From positions 98,822 through 162,821 of the forward strand of contig PAAN01000018.1 in assembly GCA_002699365.1 (NCBI GenBank): a stretch of 64,000 bases of DNA, written 5' to 3'. The translations under genes were made by a program, and so were the position numbers. This DNA comes from Coraliomargarita sp. (GTDB taxonomy: Bacteria > Verrucomicrobiota > Verrucomicrobiia > Opitutales > Coraliomargaritaceae). This document shows, one piece after another, positions 1 to 10,821 of this stretch. The notes under the pieces are model-generated. The model did no database searches. It was given only the letters and a program-made list of their open reading frames with translations, and was not told where the DNA came from. Position 1 is the first letter of the stretch. The number at the start of each line of letters is the position of its first letter.

Positions 1-2
1 TC

Positions 3-290
3 CTAGATAAACAAACCCCTACGGATGTCATTACCTTTCAAGCGGATGCTCAAATGCAGTCAGCTGGTGAAATTATTGTTTCTGTTGATCACGCACAATC
101 TAGAGCAAAGGAGCTGAATGTTTGCTTCAGTCGTGAACTATGTCTCTATCTTTTACATGGCTGGTTACATCTATCTGGATACGACGATCAAAGTGAATTG
201 GAAAGGGTAAAAATGAGAACTGCAGAGCAGGAAGCCTTTGCTATCCTTGACAAGGCTCAATTAACGGAGGCATTTACACTCGGTTCATAA
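3..290 (+). CDS. ybeY: Endoribonuclease YbeY (rRNA maturation factor), 5'-truncated by window edge
   Basis: Frame open from window start (LDKQTPTDVITFQAD...); HGWLHLSGYDD matches the YbeY HGxLHLxGYDH metal-binding motif. Confidence 0.9.
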   Translation, partial: LDKQTPTDVITFQADAQMQSAGEIIVSVDHAQSRAKELNVCFSRELCLYLLHGWLHLSGYDDQSELERVKMRTAEQEAFAILDKAQLTEAFTLGS

Positions 291-1186
291 CGACGGCCGA
301 GTACACAGCATACAGCACAAAGAGCTGTGAGAATACCGCTGATACTACTTTCTGGGATGGGAGTTAATAAGTATTCATTAATATCAATAGCATGCGCTGA
401 AAGATCAATGGCTATAGTGTAATTACCAAATATGGCATTATTCGAACCACCTGGCTGACCATTAAAAGGTGATGCTACTGCTACTATTGTACCAGCTAAC
501 TCCCAATTCGTACCATTTTGGGTAAAAATAGCACCTCCCGAGTCATGGGTGACTGCTTGGGCCTCATAGCTAGTTGGATTATTGTAGGAAAAATCTGTAT
601 AAAAAGCAGAAGAATTTTCATATGTAGTGAAGCCGTTAATCGTATTTGTACCCCAGCGCACTGATTTACTTGAATCGGTTACAAAACCAGAAATAATATA
701 ATCAGCACCAACAAATTGGCTTTCAGACCATGTCCATGTAGAGGTGTCAGCATCAACATACCAATTAGTCAGACTATCTTGAGCAGTACGGCCCGCTCCA
801 ACCATTACAACTGCACTACCAACTGATGGACTACTAGAAGCTAGGTTTAAATTAGGCAACAAAGGTAATGTACTGAGCTTAAATAAGCGCAAATCCGTAC
901 CATTAATTTGATACGAGTCCACTCCGTTGTATCCGTAAGATTGCCCATTAGAAACAAAGGAGCCAGCGCCAACATGATCCGCCGTCAGTACCCAACCACC
1001 ACTTAAATAGACTCCTGTTGAACCATTTACTTGACCAACATTAGCAAATCCTGGATCACTCGGTTGACCACCTAGACCGGTAGGAGCGCTTGTATTACCA
1101 GATGGCAAATTAACATTTACCACAGCGAACAACTTTGCAGTGATTAAGTATCCGATTATAAATAAAAATGATAAGGGGCGTATCAT
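257..1186 (-). CDS. Secreted trypsin-like serine protease with PEP-CTERM-like C-terminal anchor
   Basis: N-terminal signal sequence; GGWVLTADHV (His), DLRLFKL (Asp), THDSGGAIF (Ser) triad motifs; C-terminal PIPESS-TM-GRR sorting-like tail. Confidence 0.75.
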   Translation of the reverse strand: MIRPLSFLFIIGYLITAKLFAVVNVNLPSGNTSAPTGLGGQPSDPGFANVGQVNGSTGVYLSGGWVLTADHVGAGSFVSNGQSYGYNGVDSYQINGTDLRLFKLSTLPLLPNLNLASSSPSVGSAVVMVGAGRTAQDSLTNWYVDADTSTWTWSESQFVGADYIISGFVTDSSKSVRWGTNTINGFTTYENSSAFYTDFSYNNPTSYEAQAVTHDSGGAIFTQNGTNWELAGTIVAVASPFNGQPGGSNNAIFGNYTIAIDLSAHAIDINEYLLTPIPESSISGILTALCAVCCVLGRRYEPSVNASVN

Positions 1187-1255
1187 TAGTAGAGCACTAA
1201 AACTATAAAAGATTAAATTTATTTAATAGAACTTACAAATTACTGTACCGTATAA

Positions 1256-2653
1256 TTAAGCTGCGTCAGCAGGTCCTCGATTGCTTGAACCAGAGGGGTC
1301 CATTACTTTAGTAAGACTTTTTTTTGCTGTATTCTTACTTATTTTCTTCACCTTGGGCTGGGCACGACCTTCAACAACTGCACGATTTACGACTACTTCT
1401 GCAACATTTGTAAGCTGTGGGAGATCATACATTACATCGAGCATTACGCGCTCCATAATAGAGCGTAATGCACGTGCACCAGTCTTCAAAGCGACTGCTT
1501 TCTCCGATATAGCGCAAATACCATCTCGAGTAAAACGTAACTTAGCACCATCCATTGAAAACAATTTCGCATATTGTTTTACTAAAGCATTTTTAGTATT
1601 CTGTAAAATATGCTCTAAATCTGACTGAGATAATTCATCTAGAACAGCCACCATAGGTAGGCGTCCAATGAATTCTGGTATCATTCCAAAATGAACAAGG
1701 TCTTCAGGTTGAGTGTCTCGTAGCAGTGCGCTCAAAAGTACTTCTTCAGAAGTAGCACTTAGCGATGTATCAAAACCCATAGCCTTAGAGCCGACACGAT
1801 TTTGAACAATTTTATCAAGTCCTACAAAGGCACCACCACAGATAAATAAGATATTTGCAGTGTTCAGTTGTATATATTCTTGGTTCGGATGCTTGCGCCC
1901 TCCTTGCGGTGGTACATTGCATACAGTGCCTTCTAAGATCTTGAGGAGAGCCTGCTGCACTCCTTCACCCGATACATCTCGAGTAATTGAAACATTATCA
2001 GTTTTACGACCAATTTTATCTATTTCATCTACATAGATAATACCGCATTCAGCACTTTTTACATCATAATTGGCAGATTGAAGTAGGCGAAGAACAATAT
2101 TCTCTACATCTTCGCCAACGTATCCTGCCTCCGTTAGAGTAGTCGCATCAGCAATCGCAAAGGGAACACCCAGAACTTTAGCTAATGTACGAGCGAGCAA
2201 TGTTTTGCCACTCCCAGTCGGTCCAAGTAAAAGAATGTTGCTTTTTTCAATTTCGACATCGTTGAGTTTCGCATCAATTTCTTCAAAATCAGCTGCAGCA
2301 TCGATACGTTGCTCCGACCTTAATCGCTTATAATGATTATATACAGCCACCGCTAAAGCACGCTTAGCGTAGTGTTGACTAATAATATGATCATCTAAAT
2401 GAGCCTTTATTTGCGCAGGCTTTAGTAAATTAAACTGCTCGTCTGGGATATTATTAGCTTTAGCATCCTTACTTGTATCAGCACTAGTTTCGTCAACAGA
2501 TGTTTCAGATAACTCTCGGTCAATAATTGTCTTACAAACCGAAACACAAGAATCGCAGATGTGAACACTAGCAGGTCCGGCAATCATTTTGCGTACCTCA
2601 TTTTGCGCTTTACCGCAAAATGAGCAAAATGTCATTCGTGTGGATTTAGCCAT
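1256..2653 (-). CDS. clpX: ATP-dependent Clp protease ATP-binding subunit ClpX
   Basis: N-terminal zinc finger CSFCGK...CDSC, Walker [16 protein letters not shown], overall ClpX architecture. Confidence 0.97.
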   Translation of the reverse strand: MAKSTRMTFCSFCGKAQNEVRKMIAGPASVHICDSCVSVCKTIIDRELSETSVDETSADTSKDAKANNIPDEQFNLLKPAQIKAHLDDHIISQHYAKRALAVAVYNHYKRLRSEQRIDAAADFEEIDAKLNDVEIEKSNILLLGPTGSGKTLLARTLAKVLGVPFAIADATTLTEAGYVGEDVENIVLRLLQSANYDVKSAECGIIYVDEIDKIGRKTDNVSITRDVSGEGVQQALLKILEGTVCNVPPQGGRKHPNQEYIQLNTANILFICGGAFVGLDKIVQNRVGSKAMGFDTSLSATSEEVLLSALLRDTQPEDLVHFGMIPEFIGRLPMVAVLDELSQSDLEHILQNTKNALVKQYAKLFSMDGAKLRFTRDGICAISEKAVALKTGARALRSIMERVMLDVMYDLPQLTNVAEVVVNRAVVEGRAQPKVKKISKNTAKKSLTKVMDPSGSSNRGPADAA

Positions 2654-2747
2654 TTATCCTAGCTCAAACTGTTGGAAGATAAAAAAAGAATACAAAAAAT
2701 GCTATAATAACTAAATAGGTGCAAGAATCGACTTCGAATAGGCACGA

Positions 2748-3344
2748 TCAAGCAACTGGCTTAGCTTCAATAACTTTATCAACGATACCGTATTGTAGAG
2801 CATCTTCAGCAGTTAAATAAAAATCGCGGTCTGAATCAGAAGAAACTTCTTCGGCAGTCTTATTGGTATGCGAAGCTATCAATTGGTTCATTCTAGCACG
2901 CCATCGCAAAATTTCACGAGCCGCTATCGATATGTCTGAGGTTTGTCCAGTAGCGCCTCCAGTAGGTTGATGCATCATAACCCGACTGTTTGGAAGTGCG
3001 TAACGTTTTCCCTGAGTACCAGCGGCTAGTAGTAATGTTGCCATGCTTGCTGCCTGACCAACGCAGTAGGTAACAATATCACATTGTAAAAAATTCATTG
3101 TATCATAAATAGCCATTCCGTCGGTCACACTTCCACCAGGCGAATTTATATAGAGGCTAATGTCTTTTTTAGGATCCTCCATCTGTAAAAAAAGCATCTG
3201 AGCAATCACAGCATTCGCGACAAAATCATTAATAGGCGTACCTATAAAAATAATACGGTCTCGTAATAAACGACTATAAATATCCCAGGCTCGCTCAGTG
3301 CGACCCTCGCGCTCATAGACAGTAGGAAGTGGAACGTAACTCAC
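2748..3344 (-). CDS. clpP: ATP-dependent Clp protease proteolytic subunit
   Basis: ClpP signatures ([31 protein letters not shown]); upstream of clpX. Confidence 0.97.
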   Translation of the reverse strand: MSYVPLPTVYEREGRTERAWDIYSRLLRDRIIFIGTPINDFVANAVIAQMLFLQMEDPKKDISLYINSPGGSVTDGMAIYDTMNFLQCDIVTYCVGQAASMATLLLAAGTQGKRYALPNSRVMMHQPTGGATGQTSDISIAAREILRWRARMNQLIASHTNKTAEEVSSDSDRDFYLTAEDALQYGIVDKVIEAKPVA

Positions 3345-3433
3345 AATATTGAAAATATAATAAACTTGTGACTATGAAATGAAATTCATGCTAAGAAGCA
3401 AATGCTTTTAGAATTAAGTAAAAAAATAAAAAA

Positions 3434-4768
3434 TTAGTCAGTAGAATCAGAATCATTATTAGCTTGGACAGATTTTTCTATTAATAGATCCATTGCCTTA
3501 CTTAGTAAAATATCGGATCTCATCTTGTTTATGCGGTCTTGGTCTTTACGCAATTCTTTAACCAGTTTCTCTGGTTTTTGTCCTGTTTGCATAGCTTCAT
3601 TCATGATCACTTGGCTAAAATCATCATTTTCTACTTTAATATTTTCTTTTTCTGCAATTTTACTTAAAATAATACGTGATTTTAATCGATCCTCAGCTGC
3701 TTTTGATGCGCTAGCGTGAAGCGCTTCTTTTTGTGCATCCAAATCTTGAGCCTGTGCTCCTTGCTGAATATTTCGTTGCATAAAATCACGAAGAATATTT
3801 TGCGTTTCCCCTTCAATGCCACTTTGCGGAAGAGGTAAATCAACGGCTTTATTTAATTGATCTGTGATTTGTTGACGTTCTGCTTGAAAATTCTGCTGTT
3901 TTTTCTGGCTTACAATATTTTGTGAAAGTTGCTCGCGAAATTCAGCTTCATCTTTAACCTGTATACTCTTAAAGAAATCATCATTTAACTCAGGAAGTAT
4001 CTTCTCACGCACCTCCTCGACTTTAATCGAGTATGTCGCGCTTTTACCAGAAAGTGCTTGAATTTCAAAATCATCAGCAAAGTCGAAAGTAGCTTCTTTT
4101 TCATCACCTGCGCTAAGTCCAACTAAAGCTTCTACTACACCACTTACTCCTGGTGAGTCGGCTGAACCGGCTTCTTCCCAGGTAGAGGACTGCGTGCCAT
4201 AAATAGGAGCATCCGGAGCTAACTGAGCTATCAAATCATCTCCAATCTTACCTTCGTAACTGCAACGAACATAATCGCCTTTTTTTGCTGATTTTTCAAC
4301 CACGTTGTACTCAGCTCGCTGGCCTAATACTTGATTAAGCATAGTGGTTATTTCTTCGTCTGATGCATCTGTTATGGCACTTTCAATTTTTAGTCCTTCA
4401 TAAGAAGGTAATTCAAAATCTGGTATAATATCTACAGTGAAACTAATTGTAGCACCATTTTTGCTATCAATTTCTCCTTCATCTAGGTCGACTACACCAA
4501 AAACGTTCATACCAGATCCAGAAACACCCTGTTGATGGGCATTGGAGACGACCCTACTTTTTAACTCACTCGCAATGTCTTTAGCAAAGCGTGCACGCAC
4601 CATATTTTCTGGTGCCTTACCATTACGAAAACCCGGTATTTTCGCTTGCTTTTGAAAATCCCTTACAAGTTTTTGTTCATGATCTGCCACCTCTTGTTCA
4701 GTAAATTTAACCGTTATTAATTTACGTGTAGGACCAATTTCCTGGATTTCTGTATTTGTGGAACTCAT
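3434..4768 (-). CDS. tig: Trigger factor
   Basis: Trigger factor N-terminal GFRNGKAPENMV motif, PPIase and C-terminal domains; tig-clpP-clpX order. Confidence 0.95.
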   Translation of the reverse strand: MSSTNTEIQEIGPTRKLITVKFTEQEVADHEQKLVRDFQKQAKIPGFRNGKAPENMVRARFAKDIASELKSRVVSNAHQQGVSGSGMNVFGVVDLDEGEIDSKNGATISFTVDIIPDFELPSYEGLKIESAITDASDEEITTMLNQVLGQRAEYNVVEKSAKKGDYVRCSYEGKIGDDLIAQLAPDAPIYGTQSSTWEEAGSADSPGVSGVVEALVGLSAGDEKEATFDFADDFEIQALSGKSATYSIKVEEVREKILPELNDDFFKSIQVKDEAEFREQLSQNIVSQKKQQNFQAERQQITDQLNKAVDLPLPQSGIEGETQNILRDFMQRNIQQGAQAQDLDAQKEALHASASKAAEDRLKSRIILSKIAEKENIKVENDDFSQVIMNEAMQTGQKPEKLVKELRKDQDRINKMRSDILLSKAMDLLIEKSVQANNDSDSTD

Positions 4769-4911
4769 GGTTTAATGTATTAAATGAAACATGCCTATTG
4801 AATGAAAAAGTTGATCACAAAAGGCAAAAGCTATTTTTGGGTCAATGCCATTATTACCCAGATAACGCTTAAGTAGGTAATTATTTCACAATCGGGTCTA
4901 GAATTAACTAG

Positions 4912-5481
4912 CTAATAATCAATTTTTCGAAAGATAATAAAATCAGGATCTGCACTCTGGTATAGATGATTCCATTTACGAATCGCCGCGATTGTTCTTG
5001 GTACAGCGTCAATCTTGGTGTCTAAAACACCAATAATAGCGATGTTATGTTTTCTATTAAAATTCCTTAAGCGTAATTCTAGGGCCTGTAACATTGGAGA
5101 TAAATCGGTCACATCTATTTCTGGTCTCAGAGTTAGCTTTATTTGGTCGGCTGCGCTATATATTAATGCACCACTCTCCAGACTTTGCACAACTCTTACG
5201 TGCGGATAACTCTTCTTAAATTGGAGTAACCAAACTCTTTGCTGACGATCAAGATCACTCGGTAAATAACCGAAGTCTAAAATTTGACCTTTGAGCATAA
5301 CTGACTCTACATCTTGTGGCAAAGCTTCCATTTTTGCAACTGTTGCTAAATACGCAGGATCTTCAATAGAGTCCGAAGTAGTATCCCTAAATGCCGCGCG
5401 CCGCATAAAAATTACGGAGACAAGTGCCATTCCTAGAATAAAGCCTAGCGAATAAACTACAATTCTTTCACTATTTTTCAT
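4912..5481 (-). CDS. Conserved hypothetical membrane-anchored protein
   Basis: Intact 189-aa ORF with N-terminal TM segment; no family recognised. Confidence 0.6.
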   Translation of the reverse strand: MKNSERIVVYSLGFILGMALVSVIFMRRAAFRDTTSDSIEDPAYLATVAKMEALPQDVESVMLKGQILDFGYLPSDLDRQQRVWLLQFKKSYPHVRVVQSLESGALIYSAADQIKLTLRPEIDVTDLSPMLQALELRLRNFNRKHNIAIIGVLDTKIDAVPRTIAAIRKWNHLYQSADPDFIIFRKIDY

Positions 5482-5487
5482 TCGCTC

Positions 5488-5760
5488 CTAATCCAGATAT
5501 TTTTTAGTAGTAAACTTTTCATGACCACGCATAAAGCAAAGAACGATAGCGATGCCTCCAGCCCATAAACTACTGTACTTAATCCCATGCATACAACCAA
5601 GTGAAACATAATAAACTATGTCTGCATTTGTAACAAATAATAATGCAAATAATAAATGCGTGATGACTCCTATTAGTGTACCTAAAAAACAAATAATACT
5701 CACAAAATAAAGCCAAGTGACTAGCCAACTCATTAATTCTACTATTTTTTGGATGATCAT
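5488..5760 (-). CDS. Small hypothetical membrane protein (multiple TM segments)
   Basis: 90-aa hydrophobic ORF immediately upstream of the preceding gene, same strand. Confidence 0.55.
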   Translation of the reverse strand: MIIQKIVELMSWLVTWLYFVSIICFLGTLIGVITHLLFALLFVTNADIVYYVSLGCMHGIKYSSLWAGGIAIVLCFMRGHEKFTTKKYLD

Positions 5761-5840
5761 AACTACCCTTATTCAGAACAACGCACAGTATTGAGGAGAA
5801 TTATGTTTGGGACTTTTAATAATCTTACTATAAAAAAATA

Positions 5841-6251
5841 ATGATTCATACGATTTCAAAAATTAGAGTACGATACGCAGAGACCGATCGAATGGATGTC
5901 GTTTATCATAGCAATTACTTCGTGTGGTTTGAAACTGCGCGCATTTTTTTGCTAGATCAAATAGGCTCACCTTATAAAGCAATAGAAACAAACGGACTAT
6001 TTATTCCAGTCCTTGAGGCTAAAGCGAGCTATCTGTCTCCTGCTCGATTCGACGATCGGCTTGATGTACACATATATATGCGGAAGAAACCACGCGTGAG
6101 ATTTTATTTTGAATATGAAGTGAAGCGATCTAAAGAGTTACTAGTTAAGGGAAGCACAACGCATGGCTTTATGGATAAAAACGGTAAAGGCATGCGTCCA
6201 CCCAATCATTTTATTGAACAAATTAATGCTGCTTGGGATATAAATGCCTAG
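5841..6251 (+). CDS. YbgC/4-hydroxybenzoyl-CoA-type acyl-CoA thioesterase
   Basis: VRYAETDRMDVVYHSNYFVWFETAR hot-dog thioesterase signature. Confidence 0.85.
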   Translation: MIHTISKIRVRYAETDRMDVVYHSNYFVWFETARIFLLDQIGSPYKAIETNGLFIPVLEAKASYLSPARFDDRLDVHIYMRKKPRVRFYFEYEVKRSKELLVKGSTTHGFMDKNGKGMRPPNHFIEQINAAWDINA

Positions 6252-6259
6252 CATAACTA

Positions 6260-6793
6260 TTATGTGCAGTCTTTATAAGTGCGTAGTATATGTCGAACCA
6301 CTTCAGCAATCGTTCGACCCTCCGTACTAATACAAGGGCCCGATTTCATGTAAAAAGATTCGCGCTCTGCAAAAAGTTCTCGAATTCGCGTCTCAGGATT
6401 ACTTACATTAATTAACGGGCGATCGCTATTACGACTGATACGCTCGATTATAGTTTCCAGTGAAGCAAATAAGCAAATAACAACTCCCTTATCCTTCAGT
6501 AGCTCTTTCATACCATCTTGTATGACTAAGCCACCTCCACAGGAAACCACACATCTACTTGAAGGGTGACCGGACTGAATGAATTCAAGTTCGTATTGTC
6601 TAAAACTAGCTTCTCCCTCGTTTTTAAATATTTCTGATATTGGGCGACCGCATTTATTTTCTATACTCTGATCAGAATCTATAAATTGATAATCTAGTTC
6701 CTTGGCAACCCTTCGACCTAAAGCAGATTTACCGACACCCATAAACCCAACTAGGTATAAATTTGGTAATTCAATCTGTTTCATATCATTCAC
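6260..6793 (-). CDS. aroK: Shikimate kinase
   Basis: GFMGVGKSALGRRVA P-loop, DSDQSIE, SCGGGLV, RPL motifs. Confidence 0.9.
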   Translation of the reverse strand: MNDMKQIELPNLYLVGFMGVGKSALGRRVAKELDYQFIDSDQSIENKCGRPISEIFKNEGEASFRQYELEFIQSGHPSSRCVVSCGGGLVIQDGMKELLKDKGVVICLFASLETIIERISRNSDRPLINVSNPETRIRELFAERESFYMKSGPCISTEGRTIAEVVRHILRTYKDCT

Positions 6794-6903
6794 GATTCAA
6801 TCCTGTTACAAGGGCGGCACTTGGGGCGATATAAATTTTAAATGATTTTCGATGTACCTAAACGCTTGTAGGGATTAGTTTGTACTGACAGATTTAAAAC
6901 AAT

Positions 6904-7353
6904 ATGGAAAAAGTAGTACTACAAGTCAGCGTAAAAGGGGTAATGCCTACAACTAATGGTTGTGCTGTATTTTTAGGAAATGATAAAAAAACATTTGTAA
7001 TTTATGTCGATCAAGGAATTGGAGATGCCATTGAACATGCTATTAATGACGTTCATTTTGAGCGTCCACAGACCCATAACCTTATGATTACTGCATTAGA
7101 TGGACTCGGTGCAGAAATTGAACGCATTGTCATAAATAATGTTGAGGACAGTACCTTTTATGCACGACTTATCCTATCAATGGATAACGAATTGGGACAT
7201 AAGATTATTGAAATTGACGCTAGGCCTAGTGATTCACTAGTTCTCGCTCTAAATACAGGAAAGCCAATATATGTAGCACGCACGGTCATGGACGCGGTAG
7301 AAGATATGACAGCAATTCTTACAAAAATACTCAATCAAGGCAACGAACAGTAA
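6904..7353 (+). CDS. Bifunctional nuclease family (DUF151) protein
   Basis: DARPSDSLVLALNTGKPIYV is typical of the DUF151 family. Confidence 0.85.
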   Translation: MEKVVLQVSVKGVMPTTNGCAVFLGNDKKTFVIYVDQGIGDAIEHAINDVHFERPQTHNLMITALDGLGAEIERIVINNVEDSTFYARLILSMDNELGHKIIEIDARPSDSLVLALNTGKPIYVARTVMDAVEDMTAILTKILNQGNEQ

Positions 7354-7425
7354 TAACTATAGCACTTGTGCCAAAATAAATGCGTGCACTAGTTAGTTTT
7401 TAAAAATGCTCCTTTAGAGTTAACC

Positions 7426-8493
7426 ATGATGTTGTCATTACCAGATCCAGTGGTGCCCAATCAACCTTGGACTGCACTTGCACCAATGCAAGATGTCACC
7501 ACGTTAAAATTTATTCAGTTATTAGGTAAGTATGGCGCACCAGACCTACTCTTCACAGAATATTTTAGAGTGCATGCCCACTCAACTCTTACTCCGCACA
7601 TCGTCGCATCAATATGTGAAAATAATACAGGAAGACCTATATTTGCTCAATTGATCGGCGAAAACTTAGAAGATTTAAAGCGAACTGTAAGTGCAATTGA
7701 GGAGCAACAATTACCAATTGCTGGGATTGACTTAAATATGGGTTGCCCAGCGCCAAAAGTATACAAGAAAAATGTAGGTGGCGGATTATTACGCGACCCC
7801 AGCAGAATCGATAAAGTTCTTGGGTGTTTACGTGATTCTATAAAGGGACGTTTCACTGTTAAAATGAGAATTGGATTTGAGGACGATCGAAACTTTGAAA
7901 CAATACTCCGCTTAATCGAAAAACATTCCGTCGATCTACTTAGCTTGCACGCCCGCACTGTCAAAGAAGCTTACCGCAGTGAGGTGCATTATGAGTATAT
8001 TCGCCGCGCTCGTGAAGCACTCCATTGTCCTGTATTCGCCAATGGGAACATAACATCGGTGAAAAAAGGTCAGCAAGTTATCCGACAAACTGGAGCAAAT
8101 GGACTTATGATTGGACGTTCGTGTATACGAAATCCATGGATTTTTCGACAGCATCACCAGCATTTCAATCAAGAACCTATATTTAGACCTACATTTGCGC
8201 ATGTCCGCAGATACGTTGAAGATCTCTATGAGGCAACGACACTTCCAGATAGAAAAGGCGTCTATCAAATCAATCATCTAAAAAAGTTTCTTAACTTTGT
8301 AGGCCTTGGCGTTGATCACGATGGACAGTTCTTACATGATATGCGCCGAGTGAAGTCGAAAGAGGAACTCGACTGTGTCTGTAATCGTCATCTCATAGAG
8401 AATAATCGTGCCGAGCAATATTTTCCAGACGAACCAATTAAGGGACTTGTCTCTAGACCCAACTGCGAAACCCCAACTGGATGTGCATTATGA
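7426..8493 (+). CDS. dus: tRNA-dihydrouridine synthase
   Basis: DLNMGCPAPKVYKKNVGGGLLRDP with catalytic Cys; LHARTVKEAY; IGRSCIRNPWIF. Confidence 0.92.
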   Translation: MMLSLPDPVVPNQPWTALAPMQDVTTLKFIQLLGKYGAPDLLFTEYFRVHAHSTLTPHIVASICENNTGRPIFAQLIGENLEDLKRTVSAIEEQQLPIAGIDLNMGCPAPKVYKKNVGGGLLRDPSRIDKVLGCLRDSIKGRFTVKMRIGFEDDRNFETILRLIEKHSVDLLSLHARTVKEAYRSEVHYEYIRRAREALHCPVFANGNITSVKKGQQVIRQTGANGLMIGRSCIRNPWIFRQHHQHFNQEPIFRPTFAHVRRYVEDLYEATTLPDRKGVYQINHLKKFLNFVGLGVDHDGQFLHDMRRVKSKEELDCVCNRHLIENNRAEQYFPDEPIKGLVSRPNCETPTGCAL

Positions 8494-8587
8494 ATTACTT
8501 AATTTGTAATTATTAGCATATAGGATTGCACATATATCTCTTCATAGTCACTTAACTTTTTATAAAAAATAATACACGCAGTTAGTT

Positions 8588-9784
8588 ATGAATATTCACG
8601 AATATCAAGCGAAGGCTCTTTTAGGTCATTACGGAGTGCCCGTCCCAAAAGGTTATATCGCACAATCGATCGAAGAGGTTAAGTCCGCGCTCACAAAACT
8701 GGGTGATCAAGATAAGATCGTGGTTAAAGCCCAAATCCATGCTGGAGGACGTGGTAAAGGCAGCTTCTGTACAGGATATAAAGGTGGAGTCAAAGTAGTG
8801 GACAATCATGCAGCTGCTCTGGAGGCATCAAAAAATATGCTGGGTAATAACCTTATAACCGCACAAACTGGTGCAAGTGGGCGAAAAGTACAGACCCTTT
8901 ATTTAACTGAAGCTTGTGCTATCAAACACGAGTATTATCTCGCCATTGTGCTCGACCGTGAAACTGCTCAATCCGTAATTATTGCATCGACTGAAGGGGG
9001 GATGGATATAGAAGCTGTAGCTGAAGAAACTCCAGATAAAATTATTCGTATACCAGTTTCTCCTGCTACGGGATTACGCCCACACCACTGCAGAAGAATC
9101 TCTTTTGAATTAGGTTTAGAAGGCGCTCAGATAAAACAATGCGCGAATCTTTTATCTGGATTATACAAGTTATTTTGGGAAAAAAATGCTATGTTGGTAG
9201 AAATAAATCCACTTATAACTACCCCAGATGGTGCTGTCATTGCTTTAGATGCTAAAGTTTCCTTCGATGCGAACGCCACCTTCATGCATCCAGACATCAT
9301 GGAACTTCGTGATTTAAATGAAGAAGATGCAAAGGAAGTAGAGGCTTCTAAATATAATCTTAGCTATATAGCTCTGGATGGCAATATAGCCTGTCTAGTC
9401 AACGGCGCGGGGCTCGCGATGGCGACAATGGATATAATAAAAAGTTTTGGTGGTGAACCGGCTAATTTCCTAGATGTTGGTGGGGGCGCCAATGAAGAGC
9501 AAGTTACTGCTGCTTTTAAAATCATACTTTCCGATCCTCAAGTAGAAGGAATCTTAGTGAATATCTTTGGGGGTATCATGAAATGTGACATTATTGCTCG
9601 TGGAATTGTGGCTGCTGCCAAAAATGTCGAATTAACTGTTCCATTAGTCGTACGATTAGAAGGAACAAATGTAGATGCCGGCAAAGATATTTTACGTACA
9701 AGCGCAGTTGCGCTTACACCAGCAGACAGCCTTGCCGAGGCAGCACAGATAATAACCAAAAAAGTTGCTGAAAAACAAAAATAA
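8588..9784 (+). CDS. sucC: Succinate-CoA ligase subunit beta
   Basis: [33 protein letters not shown] motifs. Confidence 0.97.
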   Translation: MNIHEYQAKALLGHYGVPVPKGYIAQSIEEVKSALTKLGDQDKIVVKAQIHAGGRGKGSFCTGYKGGVKVVDNHAAALEASKNMLGNNLITAQTGASGRKVQTLYLTEACAIKHEYYLAIVLDRETAQSVIIASTEGGMDIEAVAEETPDKIIRIPVSPATGLRPHHCRRISFELGLEGAQIKQCANLLSGLYKLFWEKNAMLVEINPLITTPDGAVIALDAKVSFDANATFMHPDIMELRDLNEEDAKEVEASKYNLSYIALDGNIACLVNGAGLAMATMDIIKSFGGEPANFLDVGGGANEEQVTAAFKIILSDPQVEGILVNIFGGIMKCDIIARGIVAAAKNVELTVPLVVRLEGTNVDAGKDILRTSAVALTPADSLAEAAQIITKKVAEKQK

Positions 9785-9818
9785 ATCGCTAAATTTTTAA
9801 CGAAATAAACACTTTCTT

Positions 9819-10703
9819 ATGAGTATACTCGTCAACAAAGATACGCGCCTAATCGTGCAAGGCATAACTGGTAAAACTGGGACATTTCATACAAAACAAT
9901 GCGTTGACTATGGCACTCGGGTGGTGGCTGGAGTGACACCTAACAAGGGTGGACTATTATGGGAAGATACCATTCCAGTTTGTAATACCGTAGCGCAGGC
10001 AGTTAATGAGTATGGAGCTAATGCATCCGTAATTTATGTACCTCCCGCCTTTGCAGGAGATTCCATACTAGAATCAATTGAGGCAGAAATACCATTAATC
10101 ATTTGTATTACTGAAGGAGTACCAGTCAAAGATATGGCGGAAATTAAACAGCGTTTAAATGTATCTAGCTGCAAAACACGTCTTATTGGGCCGAATTGCC
10201 CGGGGATTATAACACCAGAAGAATGTAAAATTGGCATCATGCCTGGCTACATTCACAAACCTGGAAGAGTTGGCGTTGTTTCTCGCTCAGGTACACTAAC
10301 TTACGAAGCTGTTTGGCAACTCACGCAAAGTGGGCACGGGCAATCTACCTGCATAGGCATTGGAGGAGATCCCATCAACGGGACCAGCCAAACTGATGCT
10401 ATACGTATGTTTAACGAAGATCCAGACACTGATGCTATTATTATGATTGGTGAGATTGGCGGCAGCGCAGAAGAAGAGGCATGTGCCTATATTAAAGAAC
10501 ACGTCCAAAAACCAGTTGCTGGTTTCATAGCTGGCGCGTCCGCACCCAAAGGTCGCACCATGGGACATGCTGGTGCAATAGTATCTTCTAGCGGAGCTGG
10601 CACAGCTGAAGCTAAATTCGCTGCTATGCAAGAAGCTGGTATTTCTATTGCTCGAAATCCATCAGAAATAGCAAAGGCACTGTTACGCATTTACAAAGCA
10701 TAG
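9819..10703 (+). CDS. sucD: Succinate-CoA ligase subunit alpha
   Basis: [33 protein letters not shown]; follows sucC. Confidence 0.97.
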   Translation: MSILVNKDTRLIVQGITGKTGTFHTKQCVDYGTRVVAGVTPNKGGLLWEDTIPVCNTVAQAVNEYGANASVIYVPPAFAGDSILESIEAEIPLIICITEGVPVKDMAEIKQRLNVSSCKTRLIGPNCPGIITPEECKIGIMPGYIHKPGRVGVVSRSGTLTYEAVWQLTQSGHGQSTCIGIGGDPINGTSQTDAIRMFNEDPDTDAIIMIGEIGGSAEEEACAYIKEHVQKPVAGFIAGASAPKGRTMGHAGAIVSSSGAGTAEAKFAAMQEAGISIARNPSEIAKALLRIYKA

Positions 10704-10794
10704 GTAAAAGAAGGATTTAGAAATAAAAGCTGTCTTATTATAATACGTTTTACAACGTAGTGACCCATCAAGAAACACAGTTTTAGCCAGCTAA

Positions 10795-10818
10795 AAAAAG
10801 AGCCATTACTCTTTTAAA
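10795..10818 (-). terminator. Rho-independent terminator downstream of fabF
   Basis: AAAAGAG-ccatta-CTCTTTT hairpin; U-tract on the minus strand just past the fabF stop. Confidence 0.65.
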
Positions 10819-10821
10819 GCG

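Noticed and set aside
7647-8277. 105- and 113-aa minus-strand ORFs inside dus
   Set aside because: Antisense ORFs within a clear conserved gene, no recognisable domain.
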